Source of the DNA: Symbiodinium natans
Taxonomy: Eukaryota; Sar; Dinophyceae; Suessiales; Symbiodiniaceae
DNA length: 64,000 nt
Direction of reading: 5' to 3'
Assembly: GCA_905221605.1 (NCBI GenBank)
Contig: CAJNDS010002472.1
Span: 247,001 to 311,000, forward strand
In this document: piece after piece, positions 1-9,345 of the stretch
Numbering within the stretch: the stretch's first letter is position 1
How the letters are laid out: every line of letters begins with the position of its first letter
Position numbers and translations under genes: made by a program
Notes under the pieces: model-generated
What the model was told of the DNA's origin: nothing
Seen by the model: the letters and a program-made list of their open reading frames with translations, nothing else
Databases searched by the model: none

Positions 1-405
1 GGCCCTTAATGCAAGCGAGACATTTGGCGACCCAGGTCCGCACATCTTTCTCTAAGTCGGGCCACCAGACTGCCCTCTCTAGCAGCTTGATGGTAACCTC
101 AGCGGACCTATGGGCCCCAAGAACTCCGCAGTGGACTGAATTGTAGCAAGCGCGGCGCCAGGTCACTCCATTCGCGCCCGCAGCCCCGTTGGGAACCACT
201 GGGACAACGACGGTTTGACCCGTCCTGAGGGTCACCTCGCGCTCGAGCAACCCGTCTCCGGAGATCACCATCGGCGGCTCTGGCTTGCGAATCGAGCCCG
301 CCAATGAGGGATCGCGCCGCTGGCCCTCGTACCACGCCGTACGAAGGGATCCCGTGACCCGGAACTCCGAAATGTTCGCCGCGTCCCTTGCACCGCAAGC
401 TGCTC
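1..405 (-). CDS. Integrase N-terminal zinc domain (partial, runs off the left edge)
   Basis: In a frame different from the preceding pol segment, the minus strand reads a conserved lead-in (WYEGQRRDPSLAGS, then DGLLEREVTLRTGQ) followed by H-x5-H and WWPDLEKDVRTWVAKCLAC. This is the H-x-H / Y-W-W-P-x-M-x2-D-V / C-x2-C zinc domain of Ty3/gypsy integrases. The DDE core would lie beyond position 1. The frame change from the RNase H/accessory frame falls at about 380-430. It may be a real mutation or an assembly error. Confidence 0.7.
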
Positions 406-2556
406 ACGACGATTTTCGTCCTCCTCCGCGATCAGGCTCAAAGACGGAACACCGCCCTTAAACTCGACCTTGACCTTGGTTGAGGAATGGTCCCAAATGC
501 ACAGGATGGGGCTATGGCTGACGAGCTCTAGAACCACTGCAGGGCCCTTGTGCTCCTCACCCAAAAACGCCAAAACTCTACCCTTCAGCTTGCACTCATT
601 GGCATTCTTTCCGCGACTGATAGCGCCCGCGGTCCAATGCCCTTCTACGCCCTCATTGGACGAAGAGAATCGAGCAAGGACCCTTGACGCCTGCCGGGTA
701 GAACTGCGGGGATCCGAAGCTTCTCCGGTTGCCCGCCAGCCAATGACCTGCGTAACTCTACCCACAAGGGCTATCAGCTTGCTGAAGGCGGGGTCTAAGG
801 CAACCTCCTTGCCCTTAGACCTCCAGAGCGCTTCACACTGCTCATTCACGACATGTCTGTGGCCGTGCCAGTTCACCTCTGACGACCAACGCACGACGAT
901 GTCGCCCTGAACCACATTCAGGGGCGAGCAGTTGTGCCCCGCCACCACAGCACCATCTTCCCTAACCACCCATGTGGTCCAGTAAGGCTTCACATCGCCC
1001 CACTTGGAAAGATCCTTGTGCTGGGAGCCGAGGCTGAGCTTCATGGAATGGCTCTTCTTCCATATCTTCCCACTCAGCATGCCATATGATGTGGGAACTG
1101 GAGCATCCTTGGGCGTAGTCCTGAACCCTACCGCCCATTGCTGGATGGTTGAGGACCTAACCCTAACCAATCCTCCTGTCCTATCCAAAGTTGCAAGGAC
1201 GGAGTTGACCTCTAAGCCCACCTCATGGGCCTCAAGGTCCCCCTCAAGCGGAGGTTCGGGCTCCTCCCGCTCGGCTATCTCCACCGAGGTATCGACTGCC
1301 TCTTTCTCGATGCAGGCGGGGCAGCGAGAAAACAGGTAGGTCCGCTTGCCGCAGATGCATAGACCCTCATGGTCCCAGAGGGGTCGTGGCGGTTCGTCCA
1401 GCATCCCTCTAATGCTGGCATCATCGATGGAACGAACCGCGTCCAACCTCAAGGACCGCAGGACTTCCGCCCCCAATGCCTGCTTCCCTACGATCCCAAA
1501 ACCTCGCAGGGGAGGCTCCGGAAAATCCTTCTTGAGTTCCGGACAAGCCTCGGCCACTTCCAAGTGGCCTTGCTGCGTGCGCCAAAGGCGTGGCCGCACC
1601 GCCCAGATAGCCTTGATGCCTGCCCAAGCCTCTCCTACAGCCCTTGCTTCTTTGCGCTGCAGGTTCCTTGCTTGGAGCGTGAGCTCAACAACCAAAGGCC
1701 ACCTAAGGACGGCTGTGACAAGCCCGCCTTGCCCAAGTCCTACGAGGAATTGCGGGCGAAACCCCGAAGCTTCCCTAAGAACCTTGGCACACGAAGTAAG
1801 CAAGTCGACCCTGATCCGCTTGATCTTCTTGGTCCCTGCGAGCCTGCCGGCCCCGCAATCGAAATGCGAGGCAAGCCCGTCGGTATCCTCAAACGGACCC
1901 CAACAACCCCTGACAGCCACAGAAACTCCAGGGAGGCTCGCTTGGAAGACGCGCCTGATCTCAGTCAGCTCTGCGTCCTGCTCTTTCCAACGCGCGTAGT
2001 CAAAGACAACCATGACGCGCACCGGAAGGGCTGCGACGACGCACATCGGCACAGCCGCGGCCTGGACACGGCCCGCAGGCTCTGGGACGGCGTCGTTGCC
2101 GACCGCCCAGGGCACGGGTCCGTCACCCTCAGTACCCTCTCCGAGGTACTGGTCCAGGTCGAAACCTCGGAGTTGGCCTGAAAGGCCCTCGAGATCTTTC
2201 GTCCTTGCCGCAAGGAGCGCATCCCGATCCTTGGGATTGCGGCTAAAACTGTCACCCAGCGTCGCTGAGCGACCGCTAAGGCTCCTTATTTCGGACCCAT
2301 CCATTAGGATTTCCGCAACCCACCGGACGAGTTTCGGATCCATTCCGATGTCCGACGTTTGCGCTCGGGTAAGGTTGGCATGATCTGTCCAACACAGAGT
2401 CCGAATAGAGCCAAACATGCGGCGTGTCGCCCGCTTTACCTCGAGCTGGGCAAACGCCTCCTGTATCAAGGGCGGCCAGTTCTGCTGCGCGGGGGTCAAG
2501 CTCTTCGAGTGCGTCATAAGCACTTTGAGCTGGCTCAAGTCACGCGTCATCTGCAC
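265..2556 (-). CDS. Pol segment: RNase H C-terminal part plus large accessory region
   Basis: Open frame of 763 codons. Residues 15-70 continue RNase H: THSKSLTPAQQNWPPLIQEA matches the N-Y-S-x2-E-x-E-x-LA helix, and CWTDHANL matches the Y-T-D-H-K-S-L strand. About 550 residues follow before the integrase. Near residues 178-300, alternating strands and helices (MVVFDYARW, then VSVAVRGCW, then FLVGLGQGGLVTAVL) suggest an alpha/beta-hydrolase-like fold whose nucleophile elbow would read G-L-G-Q-G, without Ser. Near residues 398-415, CICG-x8-C-x2-C looks like a zinc ribbon. The remainder is unrecognised. Coding sense leaves this frame near position 400. Confidence 0.65.
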   Translation of the reverse strand: MQMTRDLSQLKVLMTHSKSLTPAQQNWPPLIQEAFAQLEVKRATRRMFGSIRTLCWTDHANLTRAQTSDIGMDPKLVRWVAEILMDGSEIRSLSGRSATLGDSFSRNPKDRDALLAARTKDLEGLSGQLRGFDLDQYLGEGTEGDGPVPWAVGNDAVPEPAGRVQAAAVPMCVVAALPVRVMVVFDYARWKEQDAELTEIRRVFQASLPGVSVAVRGCWGPFEDTDGLASHFDCGAGRLAGTKKIKRIRVDLLTSCAKVLREASGFRPQFLVGLGQGGLVTAVLRWPLVVELTLQARNLQRKEARAVGEAWAGIKAIWAVRPRLWRTQQGHLEVAEACPELKKDFPEPPLRGFGIVGKQALGAEVLRSLRLDAVRSIDDASIRGMLDEPPRPLWDHEGLCICGKRTYLFSRCPACIEKEAVDTSVEIAEREEPEPPLEGDLEAHEVGLEVNSVLATLDRTGGLVRVRSSTIQQWAVGFRTTPKDAPVPTSYGMLSGKIWKKSHSMKLSLGSQHKDLSKWGDVKPYWTTWVVREDGAVVAGHNCSPLNVVQGDIVVRWSSEVNWHGHRHVVNEQCEALWRSKGKEVALDPAFSKLIALVGRVTQVIGWRATGEASDPRSSTRQASRVLARFSSSNEGVEGHWTAGAISRGKNANECKLKGRVLAFLGEEHKGPAVVLELVSHSPILCIWDHSSTKVKVEFKGGVPSLSLIAEEDENRREQLAVQGTRRTFRSSGSRDPFVRRGTRASGAIPHWRARFASQSRRW

Positions 2557-4198
2557 GACGCTGCCCCCCTACCGCGATGCCCGACGCATCCGCGATCTGC
2601 TCAAGGGGACACGACCCATCCGCAGCAGAGGCCTCATCGAAGGTAGCCAAATTGATGCGGTTCTGCATCATGCGCTTAATCGCTTTAAAGGCTTTGCAAC
2701 CCTCGGTGGCGGCTGAGCCCAGCCCGCCTTCAGGAAAGACGGCGCCTGGCCTCTGCCACTGCCCTAAAATCTTGGCTGCGTGCCCATACTCAACAGGCAG
2801 GTAGCCGCGCAACCAGTTTGCGCAACCCAAAAATTGCTGAATGTGAAGCTTCTCCCAGAGCGGGGGAAAGTCAATCACCGCCTGACAACGCTCTTCGTCA
2901 GGCGAACTCCCGTCCCGCCCAATGTTGTGTCCCAGGAGCTTGCCCTTGGAGACACAAACTTCGGCCTTGCTGATTCCAAAGGAGAACCCAAACAAGATTG
3001 ACTTGTCTAGGAAACCCTCTAAGGAAACGAGGTGGTCGAGGAGGTGCGGGCACGCCTTAGGGTGCCGGGCGCGCATGTCTGCCGCGAGCTTCTCATAATA
3101 GTAATCCGTTGGAGGCTCTTCGATCATCTTGTCGATATCCCAGCTCTCCACGATATGATAGCTCGGGCAGCGCGCCGTGTCGACCGCGTCTGCTGGGCGC
3201 ACAGCGTCACTTGCGCCTCTTCCAGCCGTGGCCGATCCCTCACGCCAGCCAGCCCAGCGTGGCCCCTTGCGCGTCCTAAAGACCGCGAGGCGTTCGGTGA
3301 CGGGGACTTCATCGCTGCACGCAACGCTTTCCGCCACACGCAAATCCCTCGTGTCCCAAAGACGCCACGCCTCACCTGCGCGCTGAAGCAAGCACGTTTC
3401 GTAAGGCGCCTTCTCGACCGCCAGGGTCCCAAGGTCCTTCTGCGCAGGGCGCCTACCCCACACAGACGCGTAACCACCTGGCGCCTCCCACCAGCTGTCG
3501 GCGCTTGGAAGGTGGTCCAAGCAAGTAAGCACTCCAGGCTCCTCAACAGGGCGCCCAACCGGGCCGCTCCCGCTCCACACCGAAGCGAGAACAGTCACCG
3601 CAGCAAGGACCGACAGCACACCGATCCTGGCGCCGGTACGCAGCCGCGCAAAGGACCGCGCACACGAGGAACAACCTTGGAAGCTTCTTGCCGCGGCCCT
3701 GGACGCGGACCCGCAAGCAAAGCACGGGTCGTGGTCAACCGAGGCAACGGCGACCCCACAATCCGCACATGCCTGCGGAGACGGCTCCGACTCGAACACT
3801 GTCTCAACCGCGCCACAACCACAGGCCGCAGTGCTAACGAGGCCGGAACGCACTTCCGCAACAACCTCGCCCGGCTGGAGAGAGTGATCACACTCTTGGG
3901 CTGCGAGCAACACAAACCCTTTTCCCTCTCCTGTGGGCCAAAGGCCTGGCACAGCCTCAACCCCGCATTCAACCGGAAGCACTACCTCGGACAGGATCCC
4001 TCTGCGGAGACTCCTGACTCCCGCACGACTGGCACCAGCACCCCGTCGCCTGGCGAGAGCTCGAGCGGCTCTTCCCCGTCGTAGCGGAGGAGCTCCCGAT
4101 TCCGCCCCCAGGCTCGGTGCATGACGCGTCGTCCAGGCTCGACAACCGCGCTTCAAAGGCGTAGGCCCTGTCCTTCCGGGTCTTGCTGTGATCCTCAC
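2540..4198 (-). CDS. Pol segment: RT C-terminal (thumb) region and start of RNase H
   Basis: Open frame of 552 codons. Residues from about 410 match the Ty3/gypsy RT thumb and connection: KLLGHNIGRDG corresponds to the usual FLGH-V-x5-G element, and FLGCANWLRGYLP to FLG-x2-NYYR-x-FIP. The C terminus, CPLEQIADASGIAVGG, matches the first RNase H catalytic strand (T/A-D-A-S). I cannot find a Y-x-D-D box in this frame. The first 350 residues are Cys- and Arg-rich with one hydrophobic stretch (GVLSVLAAVTVLASVW) and no recognisable RT palm. Either the palm has been lost by deletion or it is too divergent to see. The frame ends in a G6 run near 2556, where dropping one G would continue into the next frame. 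Confidence 0.65.
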   Translation of the reverse strand: MRITARPGRTGPTPLKRGCRAWTTRHAPSLGAESGAPPLRRGRAARALARRRGAGASRAGVRSLRRGILSEVVLPVECGVEAVPGLWPTGEGKGFVLLAAQECDHSLQPGEVVAEVRSGLVSTAACGCGAVETVFESEPSPQACADCGVAVASVDHDPCFACGSASRAAARSFQGCSSCARSFARLRTGARIGVLSVLAAVTVLASVWSGSGPVGRPVEEPGVLTCLDHLPSADSWWEAPGGYASVWGRRPAQKDLGTLAVEKAPYETCLLQRAGEAWRLWDTRDLRVAESVACSDEVPVTERLAVFRTRKGPRWAGWREGSATAGRGASDAVRPADAVDTARCPSYHIVESWDIDKMIEEPPTDYYYEKLAADMRARHPKACPHLLDHLVSLEGFLDKSILFGFSFGISKAEVCVSKGKLLGHNIGRDGSSPDEERCQAVIDFPPLWEKLHIQQFLGCANWLRGYLPVEYGHAAKILGQWQRPGAVFPEGGLGSAATEGCKAFKAIKRMMQNRINLATFDEASAADGSCPLEQIADASGIAVGGQRRADDA

Positions 4199-7100
4199 AC
4201 CTGGGCATCCTGATTCCCAGCGTGTCGAGGACGTGAAAGTCGGGACCCGGCCTGAAACCCAGGCCCATCCTTCCGGCGCAGTCCAACGCTCTGCCGCCGA
4301 GGATCAGTCCGTGCCAATCGGACGTCCCCCTGGCTGCGATTTTGCATCGCACGAAAATTTCAGTGTTGGGGCGACAGTCGTCCGCCGTCCTGCCTTCCAG
4401 CAGCGTGACGCGCAAGACTGCTGCCCCCTTCAGAGGAACGGGGGCTCCCGAAGCAATGCCATGCACATATTCGGGGTGGACCCACTTTTCGAGTCTCACG
4501 ACCGGGAAGCCGGGATCTTCGGTGCCGATCCCCAGCTCTGCAGCCCGGTTCATCATGCCCACCACGAGTTCCTCTGTCACGTGGTTTGCGCCGGCGCATC
4601 CGTCGAGCATGCACTCGACCTTACGGTCGAGCACCTGGACTACCGTTCTGTACTGGTAGCCTCCTGGCTCGTTGTCTGCCAGGCTCCACCAGTCCTTCGG
4701 CAGATCGTCCAGGGTGGCGAACTTGTCCCGCCCGCCCTTGCTCAACGGAAGCGCGTGCTGCTGCACCGCGGCGCGTCCTGCGGCTCCTGAGACGCCTGCC
4801 TGGACGCCTGAGCTGCCTATCTGGACACTGAACGCGGCGAAGGGGTTGGACATGGAAGCACCGGAGGGCGGGGCCCAGTTGGCAGGCAAGGCCGGCGTCC
4901 CTCCTGAGGTCGTCAGGTTGTGGACCATGTCGCAGCTGGCTCCCTTCTTGCACGACCCATTCTTGGAGAAAAAGGGGCAAACAGTGCCTGGTGGCTTTGC
5001 CGCGCCTTTGGCCGCAGCCTTAGGCTTTGCGTTGGCCTTTGCCTTGCCACCTCCCTTCCCTTTGCCCTTGCCTTTCGCCGTGGCAAAGGTTTGGTCACCC
5101 TTCTTGGCCGCGAGAGCTTTTCTGCGAAGCTCCTTGTCGTGGCTGTACGGGCAGGCATCCCCTTTCGGGCAATTCCCGTGGTCGCGAAAGTGGAAGCAGA
5201 TCTTCTTGTCCGCTCCTTTGCCAGCTCCCTTCGACGCAGCGGCAAACGTCTGATCCGCGCCAGCTTTGGCCGCGGCAGCTGCTCCTTTCGCAGCAGCCTT
5301 AGCGGCGGCCTTGAGGCTCTTAATCTCCTTCTGAGCCTCGGCTAGCGCGACCGACGGGTCCGCGCTTGGAGAGCCGGTCGTGGAGTACACAGAGTGGGAA
5401 ACAGCCCGGTGAGCTGCTTCCCTCTGTTCGTACTCCAAGACGACCTTGTGACTCTCCTCCCAAGTCTGCGGCCCTCTCAGCCCGCCATCCTTGGGATCGC
5501 CGGGCCACAACCGCTTGTCGTTACGTATCTCCTTTTGGAGATACGGGGGCATCTTGCGGAGGTACGAGAGATACAACTCTCGTGGGGTCTTCCCAAGACC
5601 CACCGCCTCAAGGTCCGCGATCGATGCCTCAAACAAAGGCTCGAATTGGTGGCCCGTGAGCTTGCCCTTAGCGAGGGAGGCATGCTCACCATCCACGCGG
5701 ACTTCTCTTTCCTCCCGCGATTCCCCGAACATCAAGTGCTTGTTCTTGATGCGGTCGTACACCGCCTGTGGGTCGGAGAGAACCTCTCCCGACTTCCACG
5801 CTGCGCGGTAGGCGTTCGTGTACGTCTTCATGCGCGAGCCGCGGCAGCGCCCGCGTAGCGCTAGCAGCTTCTCGCGCGCACTCATACCGCGACAGTTGTT
5901 GGCGAGCGCGCAGACGTCCTCGAACTCCTCGTAGAACAGGACAACGTCTCGCGCGTCCGACTTGTCGTCGGTCAGCGTCGGCCACGTGAGGTCAGTTTTG
6001 ACCGTCGTTATGGAGCTTTGCCCGCCCCTTTGCGCTAACGCTTCTTTCAGCGCTTCAGTTTGGGCGGCGAGTGCGGCGGCGAAATCGCCCGCCGGGTTTT
6101 GGGACCCGGTCTGCGAACCTCCGCCGTCTGAACCTCGCTTCAGGGCTTCTATCTCCATCTCCAGCGCCGCAAGCTTCGCGCGCAAAGGGGAATCGCCGTC
6201 CGTCGCGCCCAGGTCACGGGCCGCGGAAGGACCACCTGCAACCTCGGCAGTGTGCAAACCTCCACGGTCCAAACCTACCCCCAACCCACTTGCAGTCGCA
6301 GGCTGTGGGAGCCCTGGGGAACGCGGCCCCACGGCTTCAACTGGCACATCGGACGGGGAGCTCCAGACCTTCTCTTGGCTCGAGCTTTCTTTTCCCCCTA
6401 GCGCGAGGATAAGCTCCCCGATGCATTGGATTTCACGCTGAATCTCCTCTGCGTCTTCGGGGTCCTCGCCACCGCGCAAAGCCGCGACCGAGAATCTGGT
6501 CCGCAGCCGACGGACCATCTTTGTCGGATGCCAGTCCCCGCCTATCTTGGAGAACTCATCCGCAAGGAGGGTGGCTTTGGTGCTTAAGGCGTCAAGGTCA
6601 CGGGAGCTCACCGTGACTCCATGCGCCTTCAGAGCGAGGACAATCCGCGAAACGCGCGTCAAGTAGTCCGCGACCGGTTCCTGGCCTGGACGGAAAATCG
6701 CGCGCAGCTCCGCCTGCAAGCCCTCTGCGGTGCCTGGCACTGAACCTGCTGTCGACGGCGGACCGGACGGTCCCGCCGGGCGGGACCCTGGTGCCGTAGC
6801 AGGGGCATAGGCAGCACCGGTAGGGACCATGGCCAGCTCCCTAGCCGCGGCGCTGACGTCCACCCGCGGCGGACTGTCGCCTCCAGCGCCCGAGGCCTCA
6901 GGGACAAGCTCGGAGTCCTCTTCTTCTTCCTCCTCATCCTCGTCCTCGTCTTCGGCGTCATGGAGGAACTTCATGACTTTTCGCCAGAGAGCCGCCTCTT
7001 GCTCTGGCGTTGTGCTGACCCCATCCCGCTTGGACAACGGACGGCTGCCGGTCTCCCTACGCCACTTAAGCCAAGCGACGTAGCTCATCCGCTCGGGATA

Positions 7101-7259
7101 GGGAACGTCTCCACCCTCGATCGCCTCGAGGAGGGTGACGCCCTCGGCCTGACCTGCAACCTCTGCGGACATCGCCGCGCCTTGGTTAGCAGGCCGCAGG
7201 CGTGGCACACGAAGCGCCGCGCCTTGGTTAACAGGCCGCAAGCGTGGCACACAGTCCAC
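3969..7259 (-). CDS. Gag-protease polyprotein with two CCCH zinc fingers
   Basis: Open frame of 1,096 codons. The first third is acidic and low complexity, with a run of D/E near residues 103-114. The middle has a helix-rich capsid-like stretch around residues 430-640. Ala/Lys/Gly-rich linkers follow, with two C-x8-C-x5-C-x3-H fingers at roughly residues 688-708 (CFHFRDHGNCPKGDACPYSH) and 759-780. These fingers stand where a CCHC knuckle is usual and presumably bind RNA. Near residue 885 the motif LDGCAGANHV, followed about 90 residues later by LILGGRALDC, resembles a retropepsin active site and its hydrophobic-Gly-Gly element. However, D-G-C replaces the usual D-[ST]-G. The N terminus holds a 14-residue tandem repeat, so the true start could be a later Met such as MSAEV. 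The frame overlaps the next pol segment by 230 bases. Confidence 0.75.
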   Translation of the reverse strand: MDCVPRLRPVNQGAALRVPRLRPANQGAAMSAEVAGQAEGVTLLEAIEGGDVPYPERMSYVAWLKWRRETGSRPLSKRDGVSTTPEQEAALWRKVMKFLHDAEDEDEDEEEEEEDSELVPEASGAGGDSPPRVDVSAAARELAMVPTGAAYAPATAPGSRPAGPSGPPSTAGSVPGTAEGLQAELRAIFRPGQEPVADYLTRVSRIVLALKAHGVTVSSRDLDALSTKATLLADEFSKIGGDWHPTKMVRRLRTRFSVAALRGGEDPEDAEEIQREIQCIGELILALGGKESSSQEKVWSSPSDVPVEAVGPRSPGLPQPATASGLGVGLDRGGLHTAEVAGGPSAARDLGATDGDSPLRAKLAALEMEIEALKRGSDGGGSQTGSQNPAGDFAAALAAQTEALKEALAQRGGQSSITTVKTDLTWPTLTDDKSDARDVVLFYEEFEDVCALANNCRGMSAREKLLALRGRCRGSRMKTYTNAYRAAWKSGEVLSDPQAVYDRIKNKHLMFGESREEREVRVDGEHASLAKGKLTGHQFEPLFEASIADLEAVGLGKTPRELYLSYLRKMPPYLQKEIRNDKRLWPGDPKDGGLRGPQTWEESHKVVLEYEQREAAHRAVSHSVYSTTGSPSADPSVALAEAQKEIKSLKAAAKAAAKGAAAAAKAGADQTFAAASKGAGKGADKKICFHFRDHGNCPKGDACPYSHDKELRRKALAAKKGDQTFATAKGKGKGKGGGKAKANAKPKAAAKGAAKPPGTVCPFFSKNGSCKKGASCDMVHNLTTSGGTPALPANWAPPSGASMSNPFAAFSVQIGSSGVQAGVSGAAGRAAVQQHALPLSKGGRDKFATLDDLPKDWWSLADNEPGGYQYRTVVQVLDRKVECMLDGCAGANHVTEELVVGMMNRAAELGIGTEDPGFPVVRLEKWVHPEYVHGIASGAPVPLKGAAVLRVTLLEGRTADDCRPNTEIFVRCKIAARGTSDWHGLILGGRALDCAGRMGLGFRPGPDFHVLDTLGIRMPRCEDHSKTRKDRAYAFEARLSSLDDASCTEPGGGIGSSSATTGKSRSSSRQATGCWCQSCGSQESPQRDPVRGSASG
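7173..7256. repeat. 42-bp direct repeat at the gag 5' end
   Basis: Two adjacent copies start with CGCCGCGCCTTGGTTA at 7173 and 7215 and differ at a few positions. They encode the duplicated peptide RPVNQGAA / RPANQGAA at the gag N terminus. Confidence 0.75.
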
Positions 7260-7537
7260 GCGTCCAGGTCACGGACCGCGACAGACAAGCAAAGCAATGC
7301 TTGCCCACTCGGGCCGTAGGCACAAGAGCTGTACGTTTCCCAGAACAGCCCCCAATTGTGAAGTCGACCAGCACTGGACTTGCACTAAGCCAATGCAATC
7401 ACAGCCCGGTCACGCTGTTTTACGACTTCGCGAGTTCAAGCACTTGTGCTGCTACGCCTGAGTGCGTCTGGTCGGACCGCACAGCAACCTAAGAGCTACT
7501 GTACGAAACTACCGTGCTCAAAGGCACAAGCTCGGTA

Positions 7538-7550
7538 CTTGAGCCAAAAT
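7538..7550 (-). other. Spliced-leader-like motif upstream of gag
   Basis: The minus strand reads ATTTTGGCTCAAG, identical to the last 13 bases of the 22-nt dinoflagellate spliced leader. It lies about 280 bases upstream of the first gag ATG and points the same way. Bases 5' of the motif (CCAAT) do not continue the leader exactly. It could be a relic of a trans-spliced RNA copied back into DNA, or chance. Confidence 0.45.
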
Positions 7551-7670
7551 ATTGGCATTGATTCGAATTGCAAAACTCTACATGCAAAGGAAAACTACAA
7601 GCTGCACTAGCACTAAGCAAGCACTCCATGCATGCTTTGACCTGCTCACAAATAGCTATTTATTGTTTCT

Positions 7671-7707
7671 TATATATATATATGATATTTATATGTATAT
7701 ATATATG
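7671..7707. repeat. TA-rich microsatellite
   Basis: Imperfect TA dinucleotide run interrupted by GATATTTATATG. The flanks from 7560 to 7928 show no gene. Confidence 0.8.
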
Positions 7708-7928
7708 GTCAACCCCCCCCTCCCCAATGGACTCACCGCGGGCCTTGATCTTTGCAAAAGTACCGCAAATACCGATAAAACCTATGCTGTCTGGTGATTT
7801 TCCGGTGACCGGATTTTTGACTGTATTCCTCAATTCACTCTCCCGCACACACACGGAGGGTTTTTCTTTCTGTTGGCTTTTGTTTACAATTTAAGATTTA
7901 GGCATGTAAACCTAACCTGCAAAAAAGA

Positions 7929-8840
7929 CCCTTAACCTTTAAACCCTGTAGGGTTGAGGTTTCAAGGTTAAGGGTTTAAGATTTAGGCATTTGAACCTAT
8001 GCCGGCAATTAAACCCTAAGCCCTTAACCTTTGAATTCTATAGGGTTAAGATTTTTACAGGTTTAGGGTTTAAGATGTAGGTATTAAAACCTAAGCCTGC
8101 AACTATTTTTAAGCCCTTAACCTTTAAACCCTGTAGGGTTAAGGTTTAAAGGCTCAGGGTTTAAGATTTAGCCATTTAAAACTGTAGCCAAGCCCTTAAC
8201 CTTCAAACCCTGTAGGGTGAAGATTTTAAAGGTTTAGGATTTAACATTTAAGCATGTAAATCTCAGACTTCAATTAATTTTAAACCCTTAACCTTTAAAC
8301 CCTGTTGGGCTAAGGTTTAAAGGTTTCGGGCTTAAGTTTTAGGCATTTAAACCGATTCCGGCAATTAACGCTAAGCCTTTAACCTTAAAACCCTATAGGG
8401 TTAAGATATTTAATGGTTTAGGGTTTAAGTTTAAGGTTTGGGTATTTAGACCTATGCCGGCAGTTCATATTGAACCCTTAACCTTAAACCCTTTTGGGGA
8501 TAAGATTTAAAGGTTTAGGATTCTTTACTTAGACATTTAAATCTAAGTTTGCAATTAAACCGACACCCTTAACCTTTAAACCCTGAAAGGTTAAAGGTTT
8601 AAAGTTTTAGGGTTTAAGATTCAGACATTTAAACCTAAGACGGCAATTAACAATAAACCCTTAACCTTTAAACCCGATAGGGTTAAGGTTTAAAGGTTTG
8701 GGGTTTAAGATATAGGCGTTTAAACCTAAGTATGTAATTAATTTGTCACCCTTAACACCCTTAAACTTTGTAGTGTGAAGGTTTAAAGGTTTAGGGCTTA
8801 AGATTTAGACATTTAAACCTAAGCCCATAGAGTTTAAACC
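7929..8840. repeat. Satellite of about 91 bp, ten copies
   Basis: The motif CCCTTAACCTTTAAACCC recurs at 7929, 8021, 8114, 8193, 8285, 8376, 8475, 8566, 8658 and 8749, giving spacings of 79-99 and mostly 91-93 bases. Each unit contains CCTTTAAACCC followed about 12 bases later by GGTTTAAAGG, so it can form a hairpin. It ends with a conserved TTTAGGCATTTAAACCTA and CCGGCAATTAA. The sequence resembles a diverged telomere repeat organised into a higher-order unit. Confidence 0.85.
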
Positions 8841-9290
8841 TTAAGGGTTTAAGGTTTAGGCATCTATTCCTTAACCCAAAACCCTCTAGATTCAAGACCC
8901 TAAAGCCCTCGGCATCAAGCCTAAACCCTTGACCTTCAAACCCCATAGGATGAAGGTTTGAAGGTTTGGGGTTTTAAGGCTTAGGCATTTAAACCTAGAG
9001 GGCATTTAAGCCTTAACCCTAAACCCTTCAGGGTCAGAACCTTAGCACCCTATAGGGATCTAGCACCTGCAGGTTTACATCGGTTTTTAAACCAGTACAC
9101 CCTGTAAGAAGGTTTAGGGTCTTTTCGGTGTCTATCTCTAAATCTTTCACGGGGTTAACCTTGCAGGGTTTAAAGTTGAAGGTTTAGGATTCAAGGTTTA
9201 GGCAATACCTAAAGGATTAGAACCTTATAACCCTATACTGCTTGAGGCTTAAACTCATAAAACTTAAACTTGTAGGGTTATGCCTAAGTT
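8841..9290. repeat. Degenerate continuation of the satellite
   Basis: Fragments such as CCTTAACCC, GGTTTAGG and ACCCTATAGG continue without a regular period, and the sequence becomes A-rich toward 9290. No coding signal is seen. Confidence 0.55.
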
Positions 9291-9345
9291 TCACAAAAAA
9301 AACCCAGAAACCCAAAAAAACAAAAAATCTAAAAAAACAAAAAAC

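Larger units (their letters stand above)
1..7560 (-). mobile_element. Decayed Ty3/gypsy-type retroelement, left end outside the window
   Basis: On the minus strand the order is gag with CCCH fingers, retropepsin-like protease, RT thumb, RNase H, a long accessory region and the integrase zinc domain. RNase H before integrase is the Ty3/gypsy order. At least three frame changes separate the parts: an overlap at 3969-4198, a shift in a G run near 2556, and one near 380-430. The integrase core and the 3' terminal region lie beyond position 1. No LTR or primer-binding site could be defined on the right, where the element ends somewhere between 7260 and about 7600. It is probably a non-autonomous relic, although frame changes between gag and pol can also be natural in such elements. 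Confidence 0.8.

Noticed and set aside
3032-4084. 350-codon plus-strand frame
   Set aside because: It lies antisense to pol, is Arg/Pro-rich from GC-rich codons, and has no domain.
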